Part shown: positions 19,331-28,931 of the stretch, piece after piece
Layout: each line of letters opens with the position of its first letter
Numbering within the stretch: position 1 is the stretch's first letter
Assembly (NCBI RefSeq): GCF_001704115.1
Contig: NZ_CP016895.1
Span: 1,612,001 to 1,676,000, forward strand
Reading direction: 5' to 3'
Source of the DNA: Acinetobacter larvae
GTDB taxonomy: Bacteria; Pseudomonadota; Gammaproteobacteria; Pseudomonadales; Moraxellaceae
Length of the DNA stretch: 64,000 nt
Notes under the pieces: model-generated
Told to the model about the DNA's origin: nothing
Databases searched by the model: none
What the model saw: the letters and a program-made list of their open reading frames with translations, nothing else
Translations under genes and position numbers: made by a program

Positions 19331-20305
19331 TTAGCCCAATAAGCTTTGACGTGCTGCAATATATTCTTTTTCCAAACGCGCGACCAATTCTGCAACGGAT
19401 GTAGTTGCCTTCACGGCATTTAAACCTTGACCACAACCCCAAATATCACGCCATGCTTTGACTTTATGTTGGGTACCATCATCACTCGGGGTACTAAAGT
19501 CCATGTCTTTTAAATTACCTTCAGGTAAATGATCTGGATCTAAGCCAGCAGCACGAATACTCGGGGCTAAATAATTACCATGCACACCGGTAAATAAGTT
19601 GGAATAGACAATATCATCGGAGTTATGTTCGACAATGGCTTGTTTATATTCTGCGCTGGCATTGGCTTCATCGGTTGCAATAAATGCTGAACCTATATAT
19701 GCAAAATCAGCGCCCATTGCTTGGGCTGCTAAAATACCATTGCCAGTGGCAATAGAACCAGATAATGCCAATGGTCCATCAAACCATTCACGGATTTCTT
19801 GTATTAAGGCAAAGGGGCTTTTCACACCAGCATGACCACCCGCACCGGCAGCGACTGCAATTAAGCCATCTGCACCTTTTTCAATTGCTTTTTGGGCAAA
19901 GCGATTATTAATCACATCATGTAAAACAATCCCGCCATAACTATGGGTGGCATCATTAATTTCAGTACGTGCACCGAGCGACGTAATAACAATAGGCACC
20001 TTATATTTGACGATCAGTTCCATATCATGTTCGAGGCGATTATTACTACGGTGTACTATTTGATTGATTGCAAAGGGTGCAGCTGGGCGATCGGGATGTA
20101 AGGCATTATGTTCTGCAATACCTTCAGTAATTTCTTTGAGCCATTCTTCCAATTTTTCTGCAGGTCTGGCATTTAAGGCTGGCATCGCACCAACAATACC
20201 TGCTTTACATTGTGCCAATACCGATTTAGGCGTACTGATAATAAATAATGGGGAAGCAATAACGGGGAGTCTCAGGTTTTGCAATATATCTGGAATATTT
20301 GACAT
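19331..20305 (-). CDS. Nitronate monooxygenase (2-nitropropane dioxygenase family)
   Basis: This 324-residue FMN TIM-barrel enzyme oxidises alkyl nitronates, often as detoxification. Seen are LRLPVIASPLFIIS at the start, VPIVITSLGA, the AAGAGGHAG segment with the conserved histidine, ALSGSIATGNGILAAQAMGADFAYIGSAF (phosphate-binding) and the WGCGQGLNAV end. Length matches the family. It is alone on the minus strand with about 300 bp on the upstream side. Confidence 0.88.
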   Translation of the reverse strand: MSNIPDILQNLRLPVIASPLFIISTPKSVLAQCKAGIVGAMPALNARPAEKLEEWLKEITEGIAEHNALHPDRPAAPFAINQIVHRSNNRLEHDMELIVKYKVPIVITSLGARTEINDATHSYGGIVLHDVINNRFAQKAIEKGADGLIAVAAGAGGHAGVKSPFALIQEIREWFDGPLALSGSIATGNGILAAQAMGADFAYIGSAFIATDEANASAEYKQAIVEHNSDDIVYSNLFTGVHGNYLAPSIRAAGLDPDHLPEGNLKDMDFSTPSDDGTQHKVKAWRDIWGCGQGLNAVKATTSVAELVARLEKEYIAARQSLLG

Positions 20306-20603
20306 TATCTATTTCCTTTTGTCGATTACACTTGCCAGTACAATAAGCGCCTGAATTGCGATCTCAGTACACTGAATGAGAAAGCCCAGTGAACATAAAT
20401 ATATCTATTCAGCAGCTTATTTGATGTTAGAAGTCATCATTGCGATGCTACAGGCGTGGTATTTCAATATAGCTGAAGTGCCTAAAATAATGATAGCCTG
20501 ATGATTATATGCAGCAGTCACGTGCATTATGCTGAATGTTAGCAATTGATATTGATCTTTGAACGATATTTTGCTTTGTCAGCATATTGCGCTTATATTT
20601 TGC
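20306..20603. other. Intergenic region upstream of the nitronate monooxygenase gene
   Basis: About 298 bp with the promoter for the minus-strand monooxygenase gene at its left. I see no further gene or convincing RNA structure. Confidence 0.5.
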
Positions 20604-20945
20604 TCACCAATCGCGTGGTGCAATCAGTTCCTCAACATCGGCATCTGCAAAGTCATAGGCTTTGGCAATAAAATAAAAATCCATCCCAATACAGTCGCGC
20701 GCCACTGTTTCAATTTCACTGTCTGCTGCGTCAAAAGCTTCTTGCAAGTCATTTACTTTTTCAGTTGCAGCATGTGTCAATGAATATAATGATGCTAAAT
20801 TTTGTGGCTGTTGTTGCTCTATTTGCAGACACAGTCCGAGTAGAATCTCTTTGACTTGATCGACTAAGTGGTTGGGATAATATCCATCCTGATACATCTC
20901 TGCTAAAAATAGATAGTCTAAAATTTGTTTATTTTGAATCGCCAT
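20604..20945 (-). CDS. DUF5713-family protein
   Basis: This 113-residue soluble acidic protein resembles DUF5713 throughout: LFLAEMYQDGYYPNHLVD, LTHAATEKVNDLQ, ETVARDCIGMDF and the terminal ELIAPRDW. It has no signal peptide or membrane segment. The family's function is unknown, and it is a single gene with no evident partners. Confidence 0.7.
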   Translation of the reverse strand: MAIQNKQILDYLFLAEMYQDGYYPNHLVDQVKEILLGLCLQIEQQQPQNLASLYSLTHAATEKVNDLQEAFDAADSEIETVARDCIGMDFYFIAKAYDFADADVEELIAPRDW

Positions 20946-21191
20946 ATAAATCTCAATTGCGCAATGATTTAAAGTAAATAAGAGTAATAGCCGACTCTAG
21001 CATTAATGATTTAAAAGTTAAATTACTTTTATAAGGGGCACTGCTGGTATTGCAATGCATGAAGCGAAGGGCTGATATTAAAAATATTGCTAAATCTTTG
21101 CATAAACACTTGTTCACTTTACCAAAATTGTCAATACTCATTTGCGAATGCATTTAGCGTAAAATTATTTTGGGATTTTAAGGCAAGGACT

Positions 21192-23366
21192 GTGAAAAAC
21201 AATTCATTCTCTCGTTTATCGACCGCATTATGGGCACTGGGTTATTGTGGTAGTTTTAGTTTATATAACATGACCGTACATGCCGCGGTAGCACAGGATC
21301 TTTCACAGCTTGAAACCATTGTGCTCACAGCTGAGCCAAACCATTCTAGCGATGATCAGACCACAGTACAGTTGTCGGGTTTTGCCCAACAGAATATTGC
21401 CGAAATTCCAGCATCAATTCAGCGTATTAGTGCAGAACGCTTAGCCGATCAGCAGGCAAAAACATTGAGCGATGTGGTTAAAAACGATGCTGCTGTTGGT
21501 GAGGGCTATGCGCCGATTGGTTATTATGGCAACTTTATGATGCGCGGTTTTGCACTCAATTTAGGATCAAGTTATTTATTGAATGGGCATTTACTTCGTG
21601 GTGAGCAAAATGTTGCCCTAGAAAATAAACAACAAGTAGAGATTTTAAAAGGCATTAGTGCCATGCAAAGTGGCATGTCTACGCCAGGCGGTGTAGTAAA
21701 TTATGTCACGAAACGTCCGCAAGATATTCGTTCCATTGCTGCATCGGGTGACAGTCGCGGTGGTTATCGTATTGCGACAGATTTGGGTGGGTTTTTCGGC
21801 GAAGAACAACAGTTTGGTTATCGGCTCAATGTCGCACAAGAAGAAATGCACCCTTATGTCGATCATGCAAACGGCAAACGTACATTTGCAGCGCTTGCTT
21901 TCGATTGGAATATTTCCACGGCGTCGACCTTAATGTTTGATATTGAATCGCAACGTCAGCGACAACGCTCGGTGCCAGGTTATCAGTTATTGGATGGCAG
22001 CCAAGTGCCACAAAATGTCAGTTGGGATCGCTTACTGGGTTATCAAAGTTGGAGTAATGCCATTACCAATAGAAGCCTTAATAGCAGTTTAAAGTACAGC
22101 CATCAAATCAATGATGATTGGGAAAGTTATCTCGCGGCATCTTATAGCCGTGTGGTGGTAGATGATTATTCGGCTTTTCCATGGGGATGTTATAGCAGTA
22201 TTTGTCAAAGCACGGGTTTGGGGAATAGTTTTGATCAGCATGGGAATTATGATCTTTATGATTTTCGGAGTCCTGATGATCGTTATCAAAGCACCCAATT
22301 TAAAACGGGGCTTAAAGGTACGTTTGCTACCGCTGCATGGCAACACCATTTAAATATGGAGCTGTCTGCATCGCGTAAACGTCATTCACAATATGAAGGG
22401 GCAAATACACTCATCGGCACAGGGAATATTGCGCAGGATAGTGTGACGTATCTACCGGCAGATGATGTATCGGTGGGGCGACATTATACCTCCTTAAAAA
22501 GCCAACAAACGGCATTGAATTTATTGGATCAGATCGATTTTAATCCCGCTTGGTCAGTGCTACTGGGGGGGAAATTACTGCACCTCAATGAAAGTGCTTA
22601 TTTGGCAGGTGGAGAAAAAAGTCGAAGCACAGATTTGCATCGCTTTTTGCCACAAGGGGCAGTGCTGTATCAACCTTGGCAAAACACCCATTTCTATCTC
22701 TCTTATGCCAAAGGGTTAAGTGATGGTGCTCAAGCACCATGGTATAGCGATAATGCACTTGAAACCTTAGCGCCGTTACATTCTACGCAATACGAGCTCG
22801 GCTTAAAACAACAATGGCATCACTTATTATTGACCGCGGCATTGTTTGATTTAAAACAAGATCACCAATATAACAATGCCGATAACATTTTTGTTGCTGA
22901 AGGAAAACAGCATAATCTTGGTTTAGAATTGGGTTTGCAAGGGCAGTTAAGCGATCATCTCGATATTGCGACCAGTCTTGCCTTGATACGTTCTCGTTTG
23001 ACCGATCTATCTGGTCCGGAATATACCGGGCATCAAAGTCAAAATATGCCCAAAGTACGTTTTACGAGTCATCTCGCTTATCAAGTGCCGCAGTTCGAAG
23101 GTTTACGGTTATTGGCGGGGATGCAGTATAGCGCGAGTAAATTTGCCAATAAAACAGCGACGGCCAAGGTCTCTGGGTATACAGTCTTTGATTTAGGAGC
23201 AGCATATCAATTTCAAGCCCATGGTTTAGCCCATCAGCTTCGTTTTAATATTGATAATCTCTTTAATCAAAAATATTGGCGTGATGCGGGTGGTTTTTTA
23301 GGCGATGATTATTTATTTTTAGGTTCACCACGTACTGCACAGCTGACATGGAGCGTGGATTTTTAA
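21192..23366 (+). CDS. TonB-dependent siderophore receptor
   Basis: This 724-residue outer-membrane receptor starts at GTG 21192 (VKNNSFSRLSTALWALGYCG), with AAGG at 21180 and a signal peptide ending near VHAAVAQD; the frame runs 35 codons further upstream without a signal-like start. The plug (VLTAEPN...AEIPASIQRISAERLADQQAKTLSDVVKND, VEILKGISAMQSGMSTPGGVVNYVTKRP) precedes the barrel, and the C terminus ends in aromatic LTWSVDF. There is no STN domain, so unlike the receptor at 383 it should not signal through FecR. Substrate unknown. I found no clear Fur box upstream. Confidence 0.9.
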   Translation: MKNNSFSRLSTALWALGYCGSFSLYNMTVHAAVAQDLSQLETIVLTAEPNHSSDDQTTVQLSGFAQQNIAEIPASIQRISAERLADQQAKTLSDVVKNDAAVGEGYAPIGYYGNFMMRGFALNLGSSYLLNGHLLRGEQNVALENKQQVEILKGISAMQSGMSTPGGVVNYVTKRPQDIRSIAASGDSRGGYRIATDLGGFFGEEQQFGYRLNVAQEEMHPYVDHANGKRTFAALAFDWNISTASTLMFDIESQRQRQRSVPGYQLLDGSQVPQNVSWDRLLGYQSWSNAITNRSLNSSLKYSHQINDDWESYLAASYSRVVVDDYSAFPWGCYSSICQSTGLGNSFDQHGNYDLYDFRSPDDRYQSTQFKTGLKGTFATAAWQHHLNMELSASRKRHSQYEGANTLIGTGNIAQDSVTYLPADDVSVGRHYTSLKSQQTALNLLDQIDFNPAWSVLLGGKLLHLNESAYLAGGEKSRSTDLHRFLPQGAVLYQPWQNTHFYLSYAKGLSDGAQAPWYSDNALETLAPLHSTQYELGLKQQWHHLLLTAALFDLKQDHQYNNADNIFVAEGKQHNLGLELGLQGQLSDHLDIATSLALIRSRLTDLSGPEYTGHQSQNMPKVRFTSHLAYQVPQFEGLRLLAGMQYSASKFANKTATAKVSGYTVFDLGAAYQFQAHGLAHQLRFNIDNLFNQKYWRDAGGFLGDDYLFLGSPRTAQLTWSVDF

Positions 23367-23518
23367 CTGGATGCATCATGGGGATGCTTCAAATGGGGAT
23401 ATTCAAATCGTGACGTATGCACGATTGGATCTTTAAAAATAATCTGCAAACCGATATTAAATTTGACGAACAGATCGTAGCAAAACAAAGTCGTACAGCA
23501 GCAAAAAAGGATCGATAT

Positions 23519-25003
23519 ATGCAACAGCCGATCTATCATAGTCGTGATATTCGAGCTTGGGAACAACGTTGGTTTGCACAGGGAAATAGTGCTTATGGAC
23601 TAATGCAACAAGTGGCATGGACATTATCACAGCGTTTAATCAGCATACTGCGCCAAACGAGCCCATCTGCAGCACAGCAACAGCATAAACCCAAAATCGC
23701 CATCTGTTGTGGTTCGGGCAATAATGCAGGGGATGGTTATCTCACCGCAGTTTATTTGACCCAAGCAGGTTTTGAGGTAGAAATTTATGCGGCACAACGC
23801 GGGACATCGTTGTCCTTGCAGCAGGCTTATTTAGCCGCCAAGGCTGCGCAGCTGAAGATCATCACAGGTTTTGATTTTCAGCAAGAATATGATGTGTATA
23901 TTGATGCATTGTTTGGTATTGGTTTAAACAGAGATTTGGATCAGTCTTGGCAACAGATTATTCATCGTATCAATCAACGATCGGGTCTAAAAATAGCGAT
24001 TGATATTCCCAGTGGCTTAGATGCCAATACTGGACAAGCTTTAGCTTGCGCCATTAAAGCCGATTATAGTTTTAGCGTTTTGGGCTTAAAAGCAGGCTTA
24101 TATACCGGACAAGCTCAAGAATATACCGGACAGGTTGAGCTATTGGCATTGATTCCACCTGATCCAGCATTAAAAGCACGCGCTTACTTAAGCCCACAAC
24201 AGATTTATCTTCCTCAGCGTCAGGCTTTTGCACATAAAGGCAATTATGGGCATGTGCTGATTGTGGGAGGGCATGCCAATATGGGCGGCGCAGTGATGAT
24301 GGCGGCAGAAGCGGCATCGGCAACAGGCGCTGGAAAAGTTACGGTCGTTTGTCATGCAAAACATCATAGTGCGATTTTAAGTCGCGCCCCCAATTTGATG
24401 CTAGCCGATATAGACCACATTACCGCAGCAGAGATCGAAGCTTTTATACAACGTGCCGATGCAGTGAGTTTTGGTATGGGCTTAGGTCGTGATGCGTGGG
24501 CTGGGCAACATTTTCAAAACTGGTTTAAGGCTTTAAGCCAATCTACTTTAGATGTGGTCTATGATGCAGATGCATTATGGTTTCTGGCCAAACAGCCCTT
24601 GTCGTTACATGCCAATCACTATGCCACACCGCATGTGGGTGAGGCGGCAACTTTACTCAATACCACCATTGCAGCAATCGAGTCTGATCGTATTTTTGCC
24701 ATCCAACAACTGCAACAAAAATACGCTGGGCAATGGGTGTTAAAAGGTTCTGGAAGCCTGATCTTAGAACAACAATTGTGGATCTGTAGCGCAGGTAATG
24801 CCGGTATGGGCACGGGTGGAATGGGTGATGTATTGGCCGGCATGATTGCGGGTTTAAAAGCACAGTTCCATACACAAATCGCGTTACATCAAATTGTTAG
24901 CTTACATGCCATGGCGGGTGATGTATTGGCACAGCACGGCATGCGTGGTTTACAGGCACAAGATATGAAACATGCGATTTATCAATTGGTCAATGTCAAA
25001 TAA
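23519..25003 (+). CDS. nnr: Bifunctional NAD(P)HX epimerase/ADP-dependent dehydratase
   Basis: This 494-residue fusion repairs hydrated NAD(P)H. The start at 23519 (MQQPIYHSRDIRAWE) has AAAAAGGA seven bases upstream; the open frame extends 34 codons further without similarity. Residues 1-210 are the epimerase (NnrE/YjeF_N) with CGSGNNAGDGYLTA and DIPSGLDANTG. From about 225 on is the ribokinase-like dehydratase (NnrD) with HKGNYGHVLIVGG and the hallmark GTGGMGDVLAGMI. It follows the siderophore receptor by 152 bp and is probably unrelated to it. Confidence 0.94.
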   Translation: MQQPIYHSRDIRAWEQRWFAQGNSAYGLMQQVAWTLSQRLISILRQTSPSAAQQQHKPKIAICCGSGNNAGDGYLTAVYLTQAGFEVEIYAAQRGTSLSLQQAYLAAKAAQLKIITGFDFQQEYDVYIDALFGIGLNRDLDQSWQQIIHRINQRSGLKIAIDIPSGLDANTGQALACAIKADYSFSVLGLKAGLYTGQAQEYTGQVELLALIPPDPALKARAYLSPQQIYLPQRQAFAHKGNYGHVLIVGGHANMGGAVMMAAEAASATGAGKVTVVCHAKHHSAILSRAPNLMLADIDHITAAEIEAFIQRADAVSFGMGLGRDAWAGQHFQNWFKALSQSTLDVVYDADALWFLAKQPLSLHANHYATPHVGEAATLLNTTIAAIESDRIFAIQQLQQKYAGQWVLKGSGSLILEQQLWICSAGNAGMGTGGMGDVLAGMIAGLKAQFHTQIALHQIVSLHAMAGDVLAQHGMRGLQAQDMKHAIYQLVNVK

Positions 25004-25187
25004 CAGCCTGACGCAGTACGGTGGCTAGCCGATTTTAATCGGGCAACGCCGCCTTGCCTCGCTTTGTTGCTTATTTAAACAAAAGACTGCTTTTTAGCTT
25101 GAAGTGACCAAGTCACGTCAAAATTAATCCACAAAAACTGCGGATAAATATTGGGATAACTTTTTCAGCGTCATATTCTGGTCATGA

Positions 25188-25221
25188 TTTTATGCCAGCT
25201 CGACAGGGTTTTATGCCAGCT
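25188..25221. repeat. 13-bp direct repeat upstream of kdp
   Basis: TTTTATGCCAGCT occurs at 25188-25200 and 25209-25221, 21 bp start to start (about two helical turns). This spacing fits tandem sites for a regulator such as KdpE, but that is inference. Confidence 0.5.
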
Positions 25222-25222
25222 A

Positions 25223-25242
25223 GGCTGCTGATCGCAGCAGCC
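25223..25242 (+). promoter_or_regulatory. Perfect 8-bp hairpin upstream of kdp
   Basis: GGCTGCTG, loop ATCG, CAGCAGCC. Only TTT follows, so it may be a weak terminator of nnr transcription or a leader structure of kdp mRNA. Confidence 0.45.
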
Positions 25243-25376
25243 TTTAGCGCCACATTGCTGCTTTTTGTCTAAAAATTTACGCAGATTTTACGCCACAGCT
25301 AACTTTGTAAACTAGCGATTTTACGCAAGCTCTCAGGATACTGATTACACGTTGAATTGAAATCAGAGAGGGGCTT

Positions 25377-25505
25377 ATGCGCTGGCTTAAGCGAAATGTA
25401 CCATGGTCTGGGCAGCGGCTGGCTGTCATACCACGATATGGTCAGTACGATACATCTGCGCAGCAGCTTGGATGCAACATGCTGCCACGCCGTGCTAGGA
25501 GATAA
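25377..25505 (+). CDS. Possible 42-residue leader peptide before kdpA
   Basis: ATG 25377 is preceded by a strong GAGAGGGG and reads 42 codons to a TAA three bases before the kdpA ATG. The product (MRWLKRNVPWSG...PRRARR) is basic, not hydrophobic, so it is not KdpF, the small membrane peptide expected here. It could be a translated leader coupling to kdpA, or chance. Confidence 0.3.
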   Translation: MRWLKRNVPWSGQRLAVIPRYGQYDTSAQQLGCNMLPRRARR

Positions 25506-27193
25506 GACATGTGGATGATGCTTATTCTTCTGGCTCTGGCCATGTTCTGTGCTTATCCACTGGGAAAATATCTAGCTGCGATTATGCGTGCAGAAAAGAT
25601 GCCTATTGATGGGCTATTTTATGTTGTGGAGCAACCGATTTATCGCTTATTGGGGATTAACCCACAGCAGCGCATGACGGTATCTCAGTATATTGCTTGC
25701 TTTGGTTCTAGCTGTGTGGCGTTGGGTGTCTTGGTTTGGCTGATCTTAATGAATCAAGCTATTTTGCCATTTAATCCCGATCATATTGGCAATATGTCAT
25801 GGGATTTGGCCTTGCATACCATGATTTCATTTCTGACCAATACCAATCAGCAACATTATGCTGGACAACTACAGCTTTCTTATTTTTCGCAGATGACTGC
25901 GATTGTGGCTTTACAAGTGATTACGCCCATGATGGGCTTGGCGATGTTGGTGGCAACCTTAAGAGCGTTATTTCCGCAAAGCATGCCATCCCTGCAACAG
26001 GACATGCCACAAGACCCAGCGCATACGCGGCTAAGCGCTACATCGAGCATGCAGCAGCCCAGTAAGACTGTGCAACAGTCGCTCACGGTGGGAAATTTCT
26101 GGGCGGATGTGATCCGACCCAGCTTTCGTTTTTTATTACCTTTGTGCTTGTTGTGGAGTCTGCTGCTCAATAGCCAAGGCGTGCCGGCAACATTGGCGGC
26201 AGGTCCTGTTTATCAGGTCTTAGACCCACACGCTGAAGTACAGCAGCAAAAATTACCTTTAGGTCCTGTTGCGCCATTGGTTGCCATTAAACAACTTGGC
26301 AGTAATGGTGGTGGCTGGTATGGCAGCAATAGTGCCGTGCCGTTAGAAAACCCCACGCCTTTGAGCAATGCCATGGAAATGTTTGCCATTATTTTAATTC
26401 CGATGGCCGTGCTGTGGATGGTGGGCTTTTTTACCCGCAGAATGAAACTGAGCTATTTCATGTTGGGCTGTATGTTGTTGCTATCGATTAGCTCAGGATT
26501 GGTTTTGTTATTGACCGAAGCTAAATTTGGCATAGATGGTGTGCAAATTGCCAGTTTGATGGAAGGCAAAGAACAACGTTTGGGTTGGACCGATTCAGCG
26601 CTGTGGGCAGCGTTCACTACACAAGTCAATAATGGCTCTGTCAATATGATGCATGACTCGGCTGCGCCGCTGAGTATTCTTATGACCCTGCTAAACATGC
26701 TACTCAACTGTATATGGGGTGGTATTGGTAGTGGTGTAATGCAATTCTTGGTTTATCTATGGCTGGCAGTGTTTATTGCAGGCTTAATGACTGGGCGTAC
26801 ACCTGAAGTTTTTGGACGAAAACTTGAGGCAACAGAAATTAAATATCTGGCGATATTGATCGTGCTACAACCTGCGGTGGTCTTGGGTTTGACCGCGATT
26901 ACATTGGCATTTCCACTATCCTTGGGAGGTTTATCACAGGGAAGTTCAACAGCATCTTTTCATGATTTGAGTCGTGTGCTCTATGAATATAGCGCTGCCT
27001 ATGCCAATAACGGCTCTGGTTTAGAAGGGCTCGCCGACAATAGTATTTGGTGGAATGTGAGTTGTGGTCTGGCTTTATTACTCGGACGCTTTCCGACGTT
27101 GATTATTCCTTTATGGATTGCAGCACGTCTCTCACTGTCAGGATAGTTGTCACCCCCTCTGAAACTAAATTTATGAGGGTAAAGGAGTGACAA

Positions 27194-27676
27194 ATGAAAC
27201 ATATTTCATCTGAACGAAAAACGAGTGTCTTAGCTAAATTATTACCACCTTACAATATGACTGTAGCAGCTGTTGCTCAAATGGAAGGTATTTCTGAATC
27301 AACCCTTTATAATTGGCGACAACAAGCTAAAGCCAAAGGAATTCCTGTGCCAGGTACGAATATTACAACTGAACAATGGCCTGTCGAGGCTCGATTTGCT
27401 GTGATCGTTGAAACTGCAACCATGAGTGAAGCTGAAATTGCTGAATACTGTCGTAAAAAAGGACTTTATCCTTCTCAACTCATCGAATGGAAAAGTAATT
27501 TCTTAGACATACCTGAAAAAGTCAGTAAAAATGAGCTTAAAAAAGTGAAAAGTGAAAATGCAAAATTAAAAAGAGAACTGATTCGTAAAGAAAAAGCACT
27601 AGCTGAGGCGGCAGCGATTCTGGTTCTTCGAAAAAAGCTCAACGATTATTACGGGGAAGTCGACGAGGACAATTAA
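27194..27676 (+). CDS. IS3-family transposase OrfA (copy 1)
   Basis: This 160-residue protein has an N-terminal helix-turn-helix (VAAVAQMEGISESTLYNWRQQAK) and a C-terminal leucine-zipper-like coiled coil (KKVKSENAKLKRELIRKEKALAEA), as OrfA proteins have for end binding and dimerisation. A slippery A-AAA-AAG lies near its end (27631-27637). It is the N-terminal part of the OrfAB fusion. Confidence 0.9.
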   Translation: MKHISSERKTSVLAKLLPPYNMTVAAVAQMEGISESTLYNWRQQAKAKGIPVPGTNITTEQWPVEARFAVIVETATMSEAEIAEYCRKKGLYPSQLIEWKSNFLDIPEKVSKNELKKVKSENAKLKRELIRKEKALAEAAAILVLRKKLNDYYGEVDEDN

Positions 27677-28707
27677 CGAGTATTGATCATCGCCAGCTAA
27701 TTATTTTATGGATTGGTGAAGCAGTAACAGCAGGTGCGCGCTTAAAAATAGCCCTTAAAGAGGTTAATTTAAGTTTACGGACTTGGCGTAGATGGCAGAA
27801 ATCGAGTGAAGATCGTAGAACGACTGTTATCCGCCCAACACCAGTCAACCGATTGAGTATTGAAGAAGAACAACAGATATTAGAGATCTGTCATCAGCCT
27901 CGATATGCTGAGCTTCCACCTTCTCAAATTGTTCCAAGGCTTGCAGATCAAGGCATTTACATCGCCAGTGAGTCTACATTTTATAGAGTGCTTCGACGCC
28001 ATGGGGAGATTCATCACCGAGGACGACAGCACAAACCAAGGAACATAAAACCACCGACAACTTTCAAAGCCCACACCTCATGTCAGGTGTGGAGTTGGGA
28101 TATTACTTGGCTCCCCTCAAAGGTCCGTGGTCGTTGGTATTACTTGTATCTGATTGAAGATATATTTAGTCGCAAGATTACTGGAGCTGAAGTACATGAA
28201 GTTGAGAGTGGTGAGCTTGCGGCTGAACTCGTTCATCGTACGGTACTGCGTGAGCAATGCTATCGCCAACCATTAATACTGCATGCAGATAATGGGGCTG
28301 CAATGAAATCTCAAACTTTACAGGTGAAGTTAACGGATTTAAATATCTCGCCTTCACACAGTAGACCGCGGGTGAGTAATGACAATGCCTATGTTGAGTC
28401 ATTATTTAAGACCTTGAAATACGTACCTTATTGGCCATCGTCAGGCTTTGAAAGTTTAGATCAAGCCCGAGTTTGGGTTGACGGTTTTATTCACTGGTAT
28501 AACGAAGAACATCGTCATAGTGGTATTAGTTATGTTACGCCATCACAACGGCATAAAGGTGAGGATATTGGGTTATTAGCGCAACGGTCTGAAGTATATC
28601 GTATAGCGCGAGAAGCAAAACCAGAACGCTGGTCAAAGCAGATTAGAAACTGGCACAGAAAAGATGTTGTTATGCTTAATCCTGAGCGATTAAAAATAGC
28701 GGCTTAA
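27631..28707 (+). CDS. IS3-family transposase OrfB (copy 1), made as OrfAB by -1 frameshifting
   Basis: The -1 frame is open from the slippery A-AAA-AAG to 28707. The catalytic integrase core has the DDE set: WSWDITW, LHADNG and NDNAYVESLFKTLKY, ending in HSGISYVTPSQRH. An ATG at 27853 opens only the later 284 residues, so I treat the frameshift product as the real transposase, as known for IS3-family elements. The frames are intact. Confidence 0.88.
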   Translation, partial: KKAQRLLRGSRRGQLTSIDHRQLIILWIGEAVTAGARLKIALKEVNLSLRTWRRWQKSSEDRRTTVIRPTPVNRLSIEEEQQILEICHQPRYAELPPSQIVPRLADQGIYIASESTFYRVLRRHGEIHHRGRQHKPRNIKPPTTFKAHTSCQVWSWDITWLPSKVRGRWYYLYLIEDIFSRKITGAEVHEVESGELAAELVHRTVLREQCYRQPLILHADNGAAMKSQTLQVKLTDLNISPSHSRPRVSNDNAYVESLFKTLKYVPYWPSSGFESLDQARVWVDGFIHWYNEEHRHSGISYVTPSQRHKGEDIGLLAQRSEVYRIAREAKPERWSKQIRNWHRKDVVMLNPERLKIAA

Positions 28708-28931
28708 AATCAACAAAGGGTGACAACTACCTTGACATTTACCGACGTCTGGCAGATAAGAAAAGCAATCCCAATGCTGATGGGCAATTACAGGTCGAGA
28801 CGCCAATCTTTGCACTAACCATGATCGCCATCATGTTGTTATTAACCTTATTGCAATTTATGCCCGCTTTGTTGTTGGGACCTGTTGCCGATCATTTGTT
28901 GTGGTTACAACAGCAAGGGAGCATATAAATC

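Larger units (their letters stand above)
25004..25508. other. Long intergenic region upstream of kdpA
   Basis: This 505-bp region has a nested inverted repeat (CCGATT 25029-25034 with AATCGG 25037-25042) after nnr, two copies of TTTTATGCCAGCT (25188-25200 and 25209-25221), a perfect 8-bp hairpin at 25223-25242, and a 42-codon ORF ending just before kdpA. In other bacteria kdp is induced by K+ limitation through KdpDE. Confidence 0.5.
27129..28744 (+). mobile_element. IS3-family insertion sequence, copy 1 (in kdpA)
   Basis: This 1616-bp element is flanked by 4-bp direct repeats ACGT (27125-27128, 28745-28748). Inner terminal repeats are TGTCAGGATAGTTGTCACC at the left and its imperfect complement at the right (TGACAACTACCTTGACA). 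The ends were set by comparing with the second copy at 46908-48523 and by restoring kdpA. It carries orfA and an overlapping orfB in the -1 frame. Confidence 0.93.
25509..28928 (+). pseudogene. kdpA: kdpA, K+-translocating subunit, split by an IS3-family element
   Basis: KdpA forms the selectivity-filter subunit of the high-affinity KdpFABC K+ pump. The start is preceded by AGGAGA. Codons 1-540 read normally (SNGGGWYGSNSAVPLENPTPLSN is a filter region, with many membrane spans), then an IS lies between 27129 and 28744, flanked by ACGT on both sides. Removing the IS and one ACGT joins ATTGCAGCACGT to CTGGCAGATAAG in frame (IAAR-LADKK) and restores 599 residues ending ...LLWLQQQGSI. As it stands the product stops after a few IS-encoded residues and lacks its last ~60 residues including the final membrane helix. 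It is likely non-functional. Confidence 0.92.

Noticed and set aside
25213..25272. 19-codon hydrophobic ORF as a possible kdpF
   Set aside because: It is 240 bp from kdpA, has no good ribosome-binding site, overlaps the hairpin and is shorter than KdpF.
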